The notes under the pieces were generated by a model. The model made no database searches and was not told the DNA's origin. It worked only from the letters and a program-made list of their open reading frames with translations. Below, piece by piece: positions 36,512 through 45,837 of a DNA stretch of 64,000 bases. How positions within the stretch are numbered: position 1 is the stretch's first letter; the number at the start of each line of letters is the position of its first letter. Location: contig NC_015422.1 of assembly GCF_000204645.1 (NCBI RefSeq), positions 4,596,001 through 4,660,000 of the forward strand. Reading direction: 5' to 3'. Position numbers and translations under genes: made by a program. The DNA comes from Alicycliphilus denitrificans K601 (GTDB taxonomy: Bacteria; Pseudomonadota; Gammaproteobacteria; Burkholderiales; Burkholderiaceae_C).

Positions 36512-37113
36512 CGATGCAGCGATTCGCAGGCCCGGACGATCTCCTGCGCCACCGCGCTCAGCTTGCGCCGCTGGGCGCGCGCGGCATTGCGCAGCAGCTC
36601 GAAGGCCGGCCGGCGCGCCATGCGGTACTGCACCATGGTGATGCCGGTGGCCACGTTGATCTCGCGGTCGGCGTCGAGCGCGGCCTGCAGCTGCGCGTGC
36701 GTGCGGCGCAGGCCCTCCAGCTCCCCGGCGCGCTGCAGCGCGGTTTCGATCGCCGGCTGGATCTGGTTCAGGGCCAGCGGCTTGACCAGGTAGCCCAGGG
36801 CGCCGCTGTGCGTGGCGCGCTCCACGACGCCGGAGTCGCTGTAGGCGCTGAGCATCAGGAACGGCACGTGGTCGACCTCGGCCAGCCGCTGCGCCAGCGA
36901 CAGGCCGTCGCGCCCCGGCAGGCGCACGTCCACGATCGCGAGGTCGGGGTGCAGGCCGCCGCCGAGCAGCGCCTCCGCCTGCTCCACGCAGTCGGCCACG
37001 GCCACCTGGTAGCCCATGTGGCGCAGGCCCGCGGCCAGAGTGCCCAGGATCAGCCGGTCGTCGTCCACCAGCAGCAGGCTGGCCGAGCCATGCGCGTCGC
37101 CGGAGCACGTCAT
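36508..37113 (-). CDS. Response regulator with ANTAR-type RNA-binding domain
   Basis: The 201-aa protein has a receiver domain (about 10-130; acidic pocket DDD, phospho-acceptor Asp in AIVDVRLPG, Lys in YLVKPLAL), then a coiled-coil and an ANTAR domain (about 140-200; ADREINVATGITMVQYRM and AAARAQRRKLSAVAQEIV-like helices). ANTAR regulators such as NasT bind hairpins in mRNA leaders and prevent termination, often in nitrogen or nitrate control. The start overlaps the kinase stop (ATGA), so the pair is coupled. Confidence 0.88.
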   Translation of the reverse strand: MTCSGDAHGSASLLLVDDDRLILGTLAAGLRHMGYQVAVADCVEQAEALLGGGLHPDLAIVDVRLPGRDGLSLAQRLAEVDHVPFLMLSAYSDSGVVERATHSGALGYLVKPLALNQIQPAIETALQRAGELEGLRRTHAQLQAALDADREINVATGITMVQYRMARRPAFELLRNAARAQRRKLSAVAQEIVRACESLHR

Positions 37114-38546
37114 GCCGCGGCCCCCTCGTGCGCAAGGCGGCTGCTCTCTGGCGCCGCGTCCGTCCCGCCCGGCAAGAGCACGGGCGCCTGCAGGCACAGG
37201 CGCGCCACGGCGCGCTCGCCGGCCTGCTCCAGCGCCAGGGAGGCGCCCAGGCGCGGCATCAGGGTGGCCACCAGCTCCAGGCCCACCTGCGCGTCGGAGG
37301 AGCTTTCGGGCCACTGCCCGGGATTGGAGACGACGAGGCAGGCCTGCTGCGGTTCCTCGCGCGCGTTCAGCGTCACCTGCACGTCCTGGTGCTGCCGCCC
37401 GCCATGCTTGACGGCGTTGAGGAGCAACTCGTGCACGATCAGCGCCAGCGGCACGGCATCCGCGGGCTGGATGCGGCAGGACAGCCCGCCCGCGCCGGCA
37501 TCCTCGGGCAGCTGCACGGCGATGGCCACGCCCCACAGGGCGCCCACGCCGGCGGCCACCTCCTGCACCAGCTCGCACAGGCGCACCTGGTCCGTACGGC
37601 TGCGCCCCTGCAGGCCGTGCAGCACGGCGATGCTCTGCACCTGCCCCGTGACCTCGGTGATCGGATCGCGCAGGACGGGGTGGCGCTGCCCCAGCGTCTG
37701 CAGCAGGCCCGTCACGCCCTGCAGGTTGTTCTTGATGCGGTGGTGCACCTCGCGCACCAGCGCGGCGCGGTGGGCCTGCTCGCGCTGGCGCCGCTGCGCC
37801 TTCTGCCGCCGCCAGTCGCTGATGTCGGTCAGGGTCAGCACATGGTGCGTCACCACGCCCCGGGAATCCATGGCCGGCGTACACGTGAACCACACGGGAT
37901 AGCGCTCGCCCGACTTGCGCCGGTGCCACTCCTGACGCTGCCGCGCCGGCCAGGGCGGCGGCCCGTCGGAGGCCTCCTGCTGCGCGCTGCGGGCGGCGCG
38001 CAGGAAGTGCGGCGTCCGCCCCAGCACCTCGTGCGCCGCGTAGCCCGACATCGCCAGGAACGACCGGTTCGCGCGCAGGATCACGCCGCGGGCATCGGTG
38101 ATCAGCAGCCCTTCCTGGCACTCGAACGCGATCGCGGCGATGCGCACGTCCGCCCTCTGGCGGCGCAGCATGTCCAGGTAGAAGGCCAGCGCCATGCCGA
38201 CAATGGACAGGATCACGATGTACGCGCCGTAGCCCAGTCCCCCGCTCGCCTGCAGGTCCTGCGCGAAGAAGCCCTGGCGCTGCAGCGTGCCCCAGCCCGC
38301 CTGCACGGCCACCAGGCACAGCAGCCCCGCCGTGCCCGCCAGCCCCAGGCGCATGCCCGCCCAGGCCACGAAGAGGAACTGCCAATAGGCGTGGGCCAGC
38401 GGCCGCCACTGCTCGCCGCCCCAGCCCAGGAAAATCACCTGCCCCGCGGCGAACGCCAGCGCGTACACCAGCACGCCCTCGGCCACCCGGTGCCAGGCCA
38501 CGCCCCGGCGCCACGCGCGCTGCTGCGAAGGGGCCGTCAGCACCAT
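37110..38546 (-). CDS. Membrane sensor histidine kinase (MASE1-like / PAS / HisKA_2)
   Basis: About 478 aa from ATG 38546. There are four to five N-terminal membrane helices (VLVYALAFAAGQVIFLGW to VILSIVGMALAFYLDML), a PAS domain with LLITDARGVILRANRSFLAM, a HisKA_2 dimerisation box VREVHHRIKNNLQG with the phospho-accepting His, and an ATPase domain (VHELLLNAVKHGG; the later G-boxes are weak). An ATG at 38732 would add 62 residues of low-complexity Arg/Pro/Gly sequence and would overlap a likely -10 element, so the shorter start is preferred. It pairs with the ANTAR regulator; the signal is unknown. Confidence 0.85.
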   Translation of the reverse strand: MVLTAPSQQRAWRRGVAWHRVAEGVLVYALAFAAGQVIFLGWGGEQWRPLAHAYWQFLFVAWAGMRLGLAGTAGLLCLVAVQAGWGTLQRQGFFAQDLQASGGLGYGAYIVILSIVGMALAFYLDMLRRQRADVRIAAIAFECQEGLLITDARGVILRANRSFLAMSGYAAHEVLGRTPHFLRAARSAQQEASDGPPPWPARQRQEWHRRKSGERYPVWFTCTPAMDSRGVVTHHVLTLTDISDWRRQKAQRRQREQAHRAALVREVHHRIKNNLQGVTGLLQTLGQRHPVLRDPITEVTGQVQSIAVLHGLQGRSRTDQVRLCELVQEVAAGVGALWGVAIAVQLPEDAGAGGLSCRIQPADAVPLALIVHELLLNAVKHGGRQHQDVQVTLNAREEPQQACLVVSNPGQWPESSSDAQVGLELVATLMPRLGASLALEQAGERAVARLCLQAPVLLPGGTDAAPESSRLAHEGAAA

Positions 38547-38758
38547 GCCCGCCACCGCTCCGCCCCGCCGGCGCAGCCATCGCACCGGCCATCCGTCCGC
38601 GTCCCGGGGCCCTGCGGCCTGCGTGGCGCCCGCGCGGGGAAGCGCGCCTTCACGCGGGGGCGGCCATACAGGGGAGCGACGACACACGCGTGCATAGGAG
38701 GAGAGAGGAGCAGGGCTGAGCAGGCCCTTCATTACAAATGGCCCGCCAGATTAACAGA

Positions 38759-38772
38759 TTGACACACGTCAA
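38759..38772 (-). promoter_or_regulatory. FNR-type box before the kinase/ANTAR operon
   Basis: TTGACACACGTCAA is a 5-4-5 palindrome with the same half-sites as the phaC box. On the minus strand TGTAAT lies about 32 bases downstream (centre to centre), again near the class II spacing; the transcription start would be near 38724. Confidence 0.5.
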
Positions 38773-38848
38773 AGACAAAGCCGCTCGACGTCTGGCAGCC
38801 GGCTGCCCGCGGATGGCCTGCTTCAGGCCGGTGCGGCTTGCAGGCCCG

Positions 38849-39664
<816 letters not shown>

Positions 39665-39740
39665 GACGGTCACGCGGGTAATGTGGGCGGCGGCAAGGCT
39701 CACGACTATGATTTCCCGCTTGCCGGCCAGGACCGGCCAG

Positions 39741-40110
39741 TGTAGCGCCGCACCGCGCCATCGCCCGCTACCAGTTGGGTGGCGAGCAGGTCTGGCTCAA
39801 GCGCGCCGGCCCTGACAACGGCATGTGGCACTACCACTGCCTGCTGGGCAGGCTGGCCGCCCTCCTGCACCTGCCGGTGCTGCGTCCCGTGCCCAACCAC
39901 GGCGGGCGGGCGGCCATCGCCACCGATAGTGCGGCGTCTGCGCCAGCTGGCGGACCAGGGGCCGCGCATGCCCCGGGTGCTCGCCGCCCGGGCAGAACGC
40001 CCCGTCGCTCGCCGACGAGGTGCTGGCTGCCGTGCCCCATGGGCCGCAGCCCCTGCTGGCGCTGTGGCGCCTGGGCCTTGCTCGGCTGACCCGTGCTCAG
40101 GCGCTGCAGG
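39741..40110 (+). pseudogene. Frameshifted remnant of a small kinase-like (RIO/LPS-kinase type) gene
   Basis: Three reading frames in turn carry one continuous family-like sequence. About 39745-39927: [17 protein letters not shown], then LAALLHLPVLRPVPNHGG and AIAT. From 39929: VRRLRQLADQGPRMPRVLAA. From 39996: APSLADEVLAAVPHGPQPLL. From memory this resembles the small protein-kinase/Bud32-like proteins of Comamonadaceae that read ...AIATEVRRLR...VPxVLA...PSLADEL. At least two frameshifts, a missing central part and no start codon make it dead. It occupies most of the 432-bp space between 39665 and 40096; no other gene is seen there. Confidence 0.55.
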
Positions 40111-40582
40111 GCACTGCGCCCTCTACCAAAACAATAGCTGTCACCACTTGTACACCAAGGGCTAGCAGCCTTTTTCGCATGCAAAGTACGGCCTTGTCCT
40201 TGGACACCAGGATGGCGCGGTGCGCGAGCGCCAGGTCGATGAACTTCTGGTCGTCCGCGTCTTTGCAGGCGCAGGGCGCGCGCGCGGCCACCTCCACCGC
40301 CCGCGTGCCGGCGTCGAACGCCGCCAGCACGTCCTGCGCCGCCACGCCGTAGTACTGCATGCGCGGCTGCAGGTGAGGGTACTGCAGCACGCGCTCGAGC
40401 TCGTCGCGCATGGGCCGCGTGGCGATCCACTCCAGGCGCCGCGCCTGCAGCAGCGCGCGCACGGCGGCCACGGCCGGGTCGGCGAAGAGGAATAGGTCAA
40501 GCACGATGTTGGTGTCCAGCACCACGGGGCATGCCGGCCCGCCGGCAGGCGCATGCCGCGGCAGGCTCAGCTCAGGCCGCAT
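40097..40582 (-). CDS. PIN-domain putative ribonuclease (toxin-like, COG1569 type)
   Basis: The 161-aa PIN domain has the acidic residues of a metal-dependent RNase: VVLDTNIVLDLF near residue 20, RPMRDELERVL, then CKDADDQKFIDLA and VSKDKAVL. Such proteins are annotated as the toxin of a toxin-antitoxin pair, but no antitoxin gene is visible on either side. It starts inside the last 11 bp of the THUMP methyltransferase gene, so it is co-translated with it. The C-terminal RKRLLALGVQVVTAIVLVE is encoded by a copy of the dispersed repeat, after the conserved catalytic part. Confidence 0.82.
   Translation of the reverse strand: MRPELSLPRHAPAGGPACPVVLDTNIVLDLFLFADPAVAAVRALLQARRLEWIATRPMRDELERVLQYPHLQPRMQYYGVAAQDVLAAFDAGTRAVEVAARAPCACKDADDQKFIDLALAHRAILVSKDKAVLCMRKRLLALGVQVVTAIVLVEGAVPCSA
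40124..40180 (+). repeat. Dispersed palindromic repeat, copy 6 (C-terminus of PIN gene)
   Basis: CCAAAACAATAGCTGTCACC, then ACTTGTACACCAAGGGCTAG and CAGCCTTTTTCGC: a more diverged copy in plus orientation. It is translated antisense in the same frame as the gph copy (both give Gln-x-x-x-Ala-Ile). Confidence 0.6.
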
Positions 40583-41840
40583 CGGTGGTTCCCGCGGGCG
40601 TGCGCGGGCGCGCCGGGCCCGCCACCAGGTCGAAGCGGAACATGCGGCATTCGATGGGGCCGTTCCACAGCGGCACGCGGCGCGACTCCTTCAGGCGCAT
40701 CTTGCCCGGCAGCTTCAGGTCGGGCGTGAGCAGCCAGGCCTGCCAGCCGGCGTAGTGCCGCTTCCAGTGCGCGGCCAGCTGCTGGAAGAAGTCCACGCCG
40801 TCCTCGGTCTGCGCGCTCTCGCGGCCAGCGCGCGCGACGACGGCCATGCGCTCGCGCGCACTGCGGCCGGCCGACCCCGCCGCCGCGATGCGCTCACCAT
40901 ACGGCGGATTGAGCAGCATCACGCCCGGCTGCTCGCAGGGCGGCATGCGCTGCAGCGCGTCGCCGCCGCGCAGCTGCACGGCGCCCGTCACGCCGGCGCG
41001 CTCGGCGTTGCGCTGGGCGAAGTCCACCATGCGGTGCGATACGTCACTGCCGAAAATAGGAACAGGGCTTGTCACAACTGCCCCAGCAGCTTCCTCTTTA
41101 ATAGCAGACCAGACATGGGCCTGGTAGGGCAGGAGCTTCTCGAACCCGAAGCGGCGCCTGAGCCCGGGCGCGATGCGGCAGGCGATCTGCGCCGCCTCGA
41201 TGACCACGGTGCCGCTGCCGCAGCAGGGGTCGTACAGCGGCAGCGGCTGATCGCCATGCGGATCCCAGCCCGTGGCAGCGATCATGGCGGCGGCCAGGGT
41301 TTCCTTGAGCGGCGCGTCGCCCTTGTCCTCGCGCCAGCCGCGCTTGAACAGCGGCTCGCCCGAGGTGTCGATGTACAGCTGCGCGTGCTCGCGCGTCAGG
41401 TGCAGGTGGATGCGCACGTCGGGCCAGCGCGTCTCGACGTCGGGGCGGCTGCCGCCCTTGGCGCGGAAGCGGTCGGCCACGGCATCCTTCACGCGCAGGG
41501 CGGCGAAGTTCAGGCTCTTGAGCGGGCTGTGCTGCGCCGTCACCTCCACCTTGAAGCTCTGGCGCGGGGTGAACCAAGCCTCCCAGGCCACGTCGCCGGC
41601 CAGCGCGTAGATGTCGTTCTCGCTGCGGTAGGGCCGCTCGGCCAGCTGCACCAGCACGCGCTGGGCCAGGCGGCTGTGCAGGTTGAGAAGCAGCGCGTCG
41701 CGCCAGGCGGCGCGCACCAGCACGCCGGCGCGGCCCACCAGCAGATCCTGGCCGGCCAGGCCCGTGAGGCCGTGCACCTCGTCGGCCAGGAAGCCCTCGA
41801 CGCCGGCGGCGCAGGGCAGGAAGAGTTGCAGGGTGTTCAT
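40572..41840 (-). CDS. THUMP-domain class I RNA methyltransferase (RlmL-like)
   Basis: The 422-aa protein has an N-terminal THUMP RNA-binding domain (LFLPCAAGVEGFLADEV; SFKVEVTAQHSPLKSLNFAAL) and a Rossmann methyltransferase domain with DPCCGSGTVVIEAA (SAM loop) and LLNPPYGER (the NPPY catalytic motif for base N-methylation). It is most like the half of RlmK/L that methylates G2445 of 23S rRNA; the exact target is inferred. Between those two motifs sits an in-frame copy of the dispersed repeat (41051-41106), encoding about IKEEAAGAVVTSPVPIFG. ATG 41840 gives the usual MNTLQLFLPC start. Confidence 0.9.
   Translation of the reverse strand: MNTLQLFLPCAAGVEGFLADEVHGLTGLAGQDLLVGRAGVLVRAAWRDALLLNLHSRLAQRVLVQLAERPYRSENDIYALAGDVAWEAWFTPRQSFKVEVTAQHSPLKSLNFAALRVKDAVADRFRAKGGSRPDVETRWPDVRIHLHLTREHAQLYIDTSGEPLFKRGWREDKGDAPLKETLAAAMIAATGWDPHGDQPLPLYDPCCGSGTVVIEAAQIACRIAPGLRRRFGFEKLLPYQAHVWSAIKEEAAGAVVTSPVPIFGSDVSHRMVDFAQRNAERAGVTGAVQLRGGDALQRMPPCEQPGVMLLNPPYGERIAAAGSAGRSARERMAVVARAGRESAQTEDGVDFFQQLAAHWKRHYAGWQAWLLTPDLKLPGKMRLKESRRVPLWNGPIECRMFRFDLVAGPARPRTPAGTTDAA
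41051..41106 (-). repeat. Dispersed palindromic repeat, copy 7 (inside THUMP methyltransferase)
   Basis: Read on the minus strand: CTATTAAAGAGGAAGCTGCT, then GGGGCAGTTGTGACAAGCCC and GTTCCTATTTTC. It is translated in frame in the sense direction, in the same phase as the thiL and rpoN copies. Confidence 0.62.
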
Positions 41841-41952
41841 AAAGCGCCACAAGCATAAGCGCTGCGGCACCCGGGCTTTCCCGCTGGCATGAACTTCCTT
41901 TCATCACAAACGGTAACATTCAACACGATTGCACAACAAATACGGAGACACC

Positions 41953-43776
41953 ATGTTCCAAAGCCTGCGCGCCCGCCTGATCGGGGTCAGCATCGCCGTC
42001 GCCACCCTGTCGCTGCTCGGGCTGTCCCTGGTGGCCTACGTGGTGGTGCGTTCCAACATGCTGCAGGCGCTGGACGAGCGCATCGGCGGGCTGACGCGGC
42101 AGCACGCCGCCGAGCTGGGCCAGTGGATCGCGGACAAGCAGCAGCTCACCGGCTCCCTGCTGATCGCCGTGCGCGAGGAGCAGCCCCTGCCGTTCCTGCA
42201 GGCGGCCGAAAAAGCCGGGCTGGACCTGGCCTATTTCGTCATGGCGGACAAGCGCCACGCCTTCACCAAGCCCCGGCCCGCGGGCTATGACGGCACGGCG
42301 CGCGGCTGGTACAAGCAGGCCGTGGCCGCGGGCGGGCCGGCGATCACGCCGGTCTACCCGGACTCGGCCACGGGCCAGTTGACGGTGAGCCTGGTCCAGC
42401 CCGTGATCGAGGGCGGCCGCACGGTGGCCGTGGTGGGCTCGGACATCAACCTGACCACGGTGGTGAAGAAGGTCACCGGCATACGTGCCACTGGCAAGAG
42501 CTTCGCCTTCCTGATCGACGGCACCACGGGCAACATCCTGGCGCACGCCAACCAGGCACTGGCGCTCAAGCCGGTGAAGGAGCTGGCGCCCGGGCTCGAT
42601 TCCGCCCTGTTCACGCGCCTGGCCGGCCAGCAGGGCCATGGCGAGGTCACCATCGACGGCAAGCCACAACTGCTCTACGCCGCCAGGGTCGAGGGCACGC
42701 CCTGGATGCTGGCCGTGGCGGCCGACCGGGCCGACGCCCTGTCCGCCCTCGACCGGCTCGGCCACGTGGCCATGCTCAGCACCGTGCTCTTCGTGCTGGC
42801 CGCCGGCCTGGTGATGGCGGTGGCGGTGGCGCGCATGCTGCGCCGCCTGGCGCTGGTGCGCGATGCGCTGCAGGGCATCGCCTCGGGCGAGGGCGACCTG
42901 ACGCGCCGCATGGACGTCTCGGGCCGCGACGAGCTCTCGCAGATCGCGCAGGCCTTCAACCAGTTCGCCGACAAGATCGCCGCCGTGCTGCTGCGCATGC
43001 GCGAGGCCGCCGAATCCGTGCGCATCGCGAGCGGCGAGATCGCCACCGGCAACAACGACCTGTCCGCGCGCACCGAGCAGCAGGCCGGCTCGCTGGAGGA
43101 AACGGCAGCCGCCATGGAGCAGATCACCGCCACGGTGCAGCAGAACGCCGCCAACGCCCGGCAGGCCGATACGCTGGCGCAGGACGCGTCGCAGGTGGCC
43201 AGCCAGGGCGGCGCCGTGGTCGAGCAGGTGGTGCAGACCATGGACGGGATCAACAGCGCCTCGCAAAAGATCGAGGACATCATCGGCGTCATCGACGGCA
43301 TCGCCTTCCAGACCAACATCCTGGCGCTCAACGCCGCCGTGGAGGCCGCCCGCGCCGGAGAGCAGGGCCGGGGCTTTGCCGTGGTGGCCGCCGAGGTGCG
43401 CCAGCTCGCGCAGCGCAGCGCCACCGCGGCCAAGGAGATCAAGGCGCTGATCGACGACTCGGTGCAGCAGGTCGACGCCGGCAGCCGCCTGGTGCGGGAC
43501 GCGGGCGAGACCATGCGCAAGGTTGAGCACAGCATCCGCCGCGTGAGCGCCATCGTGGCCGAGATCAGCAGCGCCAGCCAGGAGCAAAGCACGGGCATTG
43601 CCGAAATCGGCTCGGCCGTCTCTCAGATGGACCAGGGCACCCAGCAGAACGCCGCCCTGGTCGAGCAGGCCACGGCGGCCGCGCAGTCGCTGCGGCAACA
43701 GTCTCAGGACCTGGCGCAGCTGGTCGCGGCCTTCAGACTGCCGCAGGGAGCGGCCGCGCAAAGGCTGCTGGCTTGA
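41953..43776 (+). CDS. Methyl-accepting chemotaxis protein (Cache sensor type)
   Basis: The 607-aa receptor has TM1 (about 8-30) and a Cache-like periplasmic sensor (about 35-265; [38 protein letters not shown] and [15 protein letters not shown] are typical). TM2 (about 275-297), HAMP and a signalling domain with [20 protein letters not shown] follow. It has no C-terminal pentapeptide. ATG 41953 is chosen with GGAGA upstream; the longer frame from 41929 has no RBS. Cache domains of this form often bind amino or organic acids, but the ligand is not deducible here. Confidence 0.93.
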   Translation: MFQSLRARLIGVSIAVATLSLLGLSLVAYVVVRSNMLQALDERIGGLTRQHAAELGQWIADKQQLTGSLLIAVREEQPLPFLQAAEKAGLDLAYFVMADKRHAFTKPRPAGYDGTARGWYKQAVAAGGPAITPVYPDSATGQLTVSLVQPVIEGGRTVAVVGSDINLTTVVKKVTGIRATGKSFAFLIDGTTGNILAHANQALALKPVKELAPGLDSALFTRLAGQQGHGEVTIDGKPQLLYAARVEGTPWMLAVAADRADALSALDRLGHVAMLSTVLFVLAAGLVMAVAVARMLRRLALVRDALQGIASGEGDLTRRMDVSGRDELSQIAQAFNQFADKIAAVLLRMREAAESVRIASGEIATGNNDLSARTEQQAGSLEETAAAMEQITATVQQNAANARQADTLAQDASQVASQGGAVVEQVVQTMDGINSASQKIEDIIGVIDGIAFQTNILALNAAVEAARAGEQGRGFAVVAAEVRQLAQRSATAAKEIKALIDDSVQQVDAGSRLVRDAGETMRKVEHSIRRVSAIVAEISSASQEQSTGIAEIGSAVSQMDQGTQQNAALVEQATAAAQSLRQQSQDLAQLVAAFRLPQGAAAQRLLA

Positions 43777-43777
43777 A

Positions 43778-44221
43778 CTACGACGGTGCCGAGCCGGCCA
43801 CCAGCAGCAGCTGGCGCACGGGCTCGGGAATGGGCGCGGGCCTGCGCGCGGCCCGGTCGATGAAGACGATACCGGTCTTGCCGCGCGCGACCTCTCGGCC
43901 CTGGGACTTCTCCGTCATGCGGAACACCAGGTCGAAGCCGTAGCGGTTGAAATCCTGCGGCGTCATCTGCACACGCAGCGTCTCGCCATGGAAGGCCTCG
44001 GACTTGTACTGCGCCAGCATGTCGCCCACCACGGTGGACAGGCCCGCCACGTCCGCCTCGGTATAGCCCAGGGACTTGAAGAAGCGCACGCGCGCCTCCG
44101 ACACCAGGCTGAGCAGCTGGGCGTTGTCCAGGTGGCCGCCCTGGTTGACGTGGCTGATGTAGACCTGCAGCTCTGTGCTGAAGCCGAAGTGCGCCGGCAG
44201 GTCGAAGACGATGCGTGCCAT
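43778..44221 (-). CDS. 4-hydroxybenzoyl-CoA thioesterase-family acyl-CoA thioesterase
   Basis: The 147-aa hot-dog-fold enzyme includes YISHVNQGGHLDNAQLLSLV, where the DxxxHxxNxxY-like thioesterase region appears as NQGGHLDN, and ARVRFFKSLGY. It is probably a YbgC/FadM-like hydrolase acting on short or medium acyl-CoA, since that part of the motif is atypical. It lies 13 bp downstream of rpoN on the same strand and converges with the chemoreceptor gene with one base between stops. Confidence 0.85.
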   Translation of the reverse strand: MARIVFDLPAHFGFSTELQVYISHVNQGGHLDNAQLLSLVSEARVRFFKSLGYTEADVAGLSTVVGDMLAQYKSEAFHGETLRVQMTPQDFNRYGFDLVFRMTEKSQGREVARGKTGIVFIDRAARRPAPIPEPVRQLLLVAGSAPS

Positions 44222-44234
44222 GGGGTATCTCTTT

Positions 44235-45788
44235 CTATAGCGCCTTGCGCAGGTTGGCGGGCGCGATCTTCAGCGCCTCTCGGTACTTGGCCACGGTGCG
44301 GCGCGCGCACTCTATGCCCTGCTCCTTGAGCATGTCGGCGATCTGGCCGTCCGACAGCGGCTTGTGCGGATCCTCGGCGGCGACGAACTGCCGGATGAGC
44401 GCGCGCACCGCCGTGCTCGACGCGCTGCCGCCGGTCTCGGTGCCCAGGCCCGAGCCGAAGAAGTACTTGAGCTCGAACGTGCCCTGGGGCGTGGCCATGT
44501 ACTTGGCCGTGGTCACGCGGCTGATGGTGGATTCGTGCAGGCCGAGCTCGTCGGCGATCTCGCGCAGCACCAGCGGGCGCATGGCCAGCTCGCCATGCAC
44601 GAAGAAGTTCTTCTGCCGCTCCACGATGGCGCTGGACACGCGCAGGATGGTGTCGAAGCGCTGCTGTATGTTCTTGATGAACCAGCGCGCCTCCTGCAGC
44701 CTGGCCTGCAGCGCCTGGTGGCCGTCGCCCTTGCTGCCGCCGCGCAGGGCGTTGGCGTAGACGTCGTGCACGCGCAGGCGCGGCATCACGTCGGGGTTGA
44801 GGCGGACGCTGAAGCTCTGCTGCGCGCCGCGCCCGATCTTCCTGACGATCACGTCGGGCACGATGACGTTGCGCTCCACGTCGGCGAAGCGCCGCCCGGG
44901 GCGCGGCTCCAGCCGCGCGATCAGCGCCATGGCGGCGCGCGTGAGGTCGTCGCTCGCGGCGCAGGCCTGGGCCAGGCGGCGCACGTCGCGCCGCGCCAGC
45001 AGGTCGAGCGGCTGGCGGCAGATGCACAGCGCGGCCTGGATCACCTCGGGGTCGCCCTCCTCCTCCCGGTCCAGCGCCTGCAGCTGCAACGCCAGGCATT
45101 CGGCCAGGCCGCGCGCGCCCACGCCCGCGGGGTCCAGGCTCTGCAGCAGGCGCAGAGCCACGGTCAGGCGGTGCACCAGCTCATCGAGCTGCTCGGGGTC
45201 GCCCGTGTCCGCCAGGCTCGCGGCCAGGGATTCGAGCGGCTCGTCCAGATAGCCGTCGTCGTTGAGCGAGCCGATGAGAAAGCGCAGCGCCGCCATGTCC
45301 AGCTCGGACAGGCGCAGCGCCAGGGCCTGGCGCTCAAGGTGGTCTGCGAGCGATTCGTGGCCGTGCGCCAGGTCCGCGGCGTCGGCCTCGTCGCCATCGC
45401 CAGAGCCGCTGCCGACGCTTGCGGGCGCATCGCTGCCCCACTCGCGGTCGTCGCCCGGTATGTCGGTGTCGCCGTCCCAGTCGGTGGGAGCGGCGATATC
45501 GGGCATTTGAGCATCGTTTTGGCCCTCATCGCCCGTCCAATCTGCGTCAGCAGCTCCTGAAGGCGTAGCATCCTCGGCCCGGCGGCCGCCCTCGTCCGAC
45601 GGGGGTGCGACCGGCTCATCCAGCGGCGCGTCGTCCACCGTGCGCTCCAGGAAGGGGTTCTCGTCGAGCATCTGCTCGACCTCCTGCGCCAGCTCCAGCG
45701 TGGACAGCTGCAGCAGGCGGATGGACTGCTGCAGCTGCGGCGTGAGCGCCAGGTGCTGCGAGACGCGCAGCGACAGGCTGGGCTTCAT
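44235..45788 (-). CDS. rpoN: RNA polymerase sigma-54 factor
   Basis: The 517-aa protein has region I (about 1-50) that is Gln/Leu-rich (LSLRVSQHLALTPQLQQSIR). It is followed by an acidic region II (about 55-150), the core-binding domain, an HTH with LGLHESTISRVT and the RpoN box ARRTVAKYRE (about 495-504), which contacts the -24 element. Within acidic region II, residues about 76-92 are encoded by a dispersed repeat copy, a place where length and sequence are known to be tolerant. It lies downstream of lptB, the normal order in proteobacteria. Confidence 0.96.
   Translation of the reverse strand: MKPSLSLRVSQHLALTPQLQQSIRLLQLSTLELAQEVEQMLDENPFLERTVDDAPLDEPVAPPSDEGGRRAEDATPSGAADADWTGDEGQNDAQMPDIAAPTDWDGDTDIPGDDREWGSDAPASVGSGSGDGDEADAADLAHGHESLADHLERQALALRLSELDMAALRFLIGSLNDDGYLDEPLESLAASLADTGDPEQLDELVHRLTVALRLLQSLDPAGVGARGLAECLALQLQALDREEEGDPEVIQAALCICRQPLDLLARRDVRRLAQACAASDDLTRAAMALIARLEPRPGRRFADVERNVIVPDVIVRKIGRGAQQSFSVRLNPDVMPRLRVHDVYANALRGGSKGDGHQALQARLQEARWFIKNIQQRFDTILRVSSAIVERQKNFFVHGELAMRPLVLREIADELGLHESTISRVTTAKYMATPQGTFELKYFFGSGLGTETGGSASSTAVRALIRQFVAAEDPHKPLSDGQIADMLKEQGIECARRTVAKYREALKIAPANLRKAL
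45511..45561 (-). repeat. Dispersed palindromic repeat, copy 8 (inside rpoN)
   Basis: Read on the minus strand: AGGAGCTGCTGACGCAG, then GGACGGGCGATGAGGGCCAAAA. It matches the gph copy well in the first half (AGCTGCTGACGC). It is translated in frame in the acidic linker of sigma-54. This is one of the more diverged copies. Confidence 0.55.
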
Positions 45789-45837
45789 GGCCCGGCCCCC
45801 GCCGTCCGGCCTCGCGTCGTGCCGCGGCCCATGTCTC

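Noticed and set aside
39779..40165. 128-codon open frame as an intact gene
   Set aside because: Only its middle part looks like the family; neighbouring pieces are in other frames, so the pseudogene explanation fits better.
41841..41870. AAGCATAAGCGCTGCGG near the methyltransferase start as a repeat copy
   Set aside because: The AGCTGC and GGCCATTT parts are missing.
44222..44250. Possible twelfth repeat copy (CTATAGCGCC) at the rpoN 3' end
   Set aside because: Only about ten bases resemble the repeat arm; too short to separate from chance.
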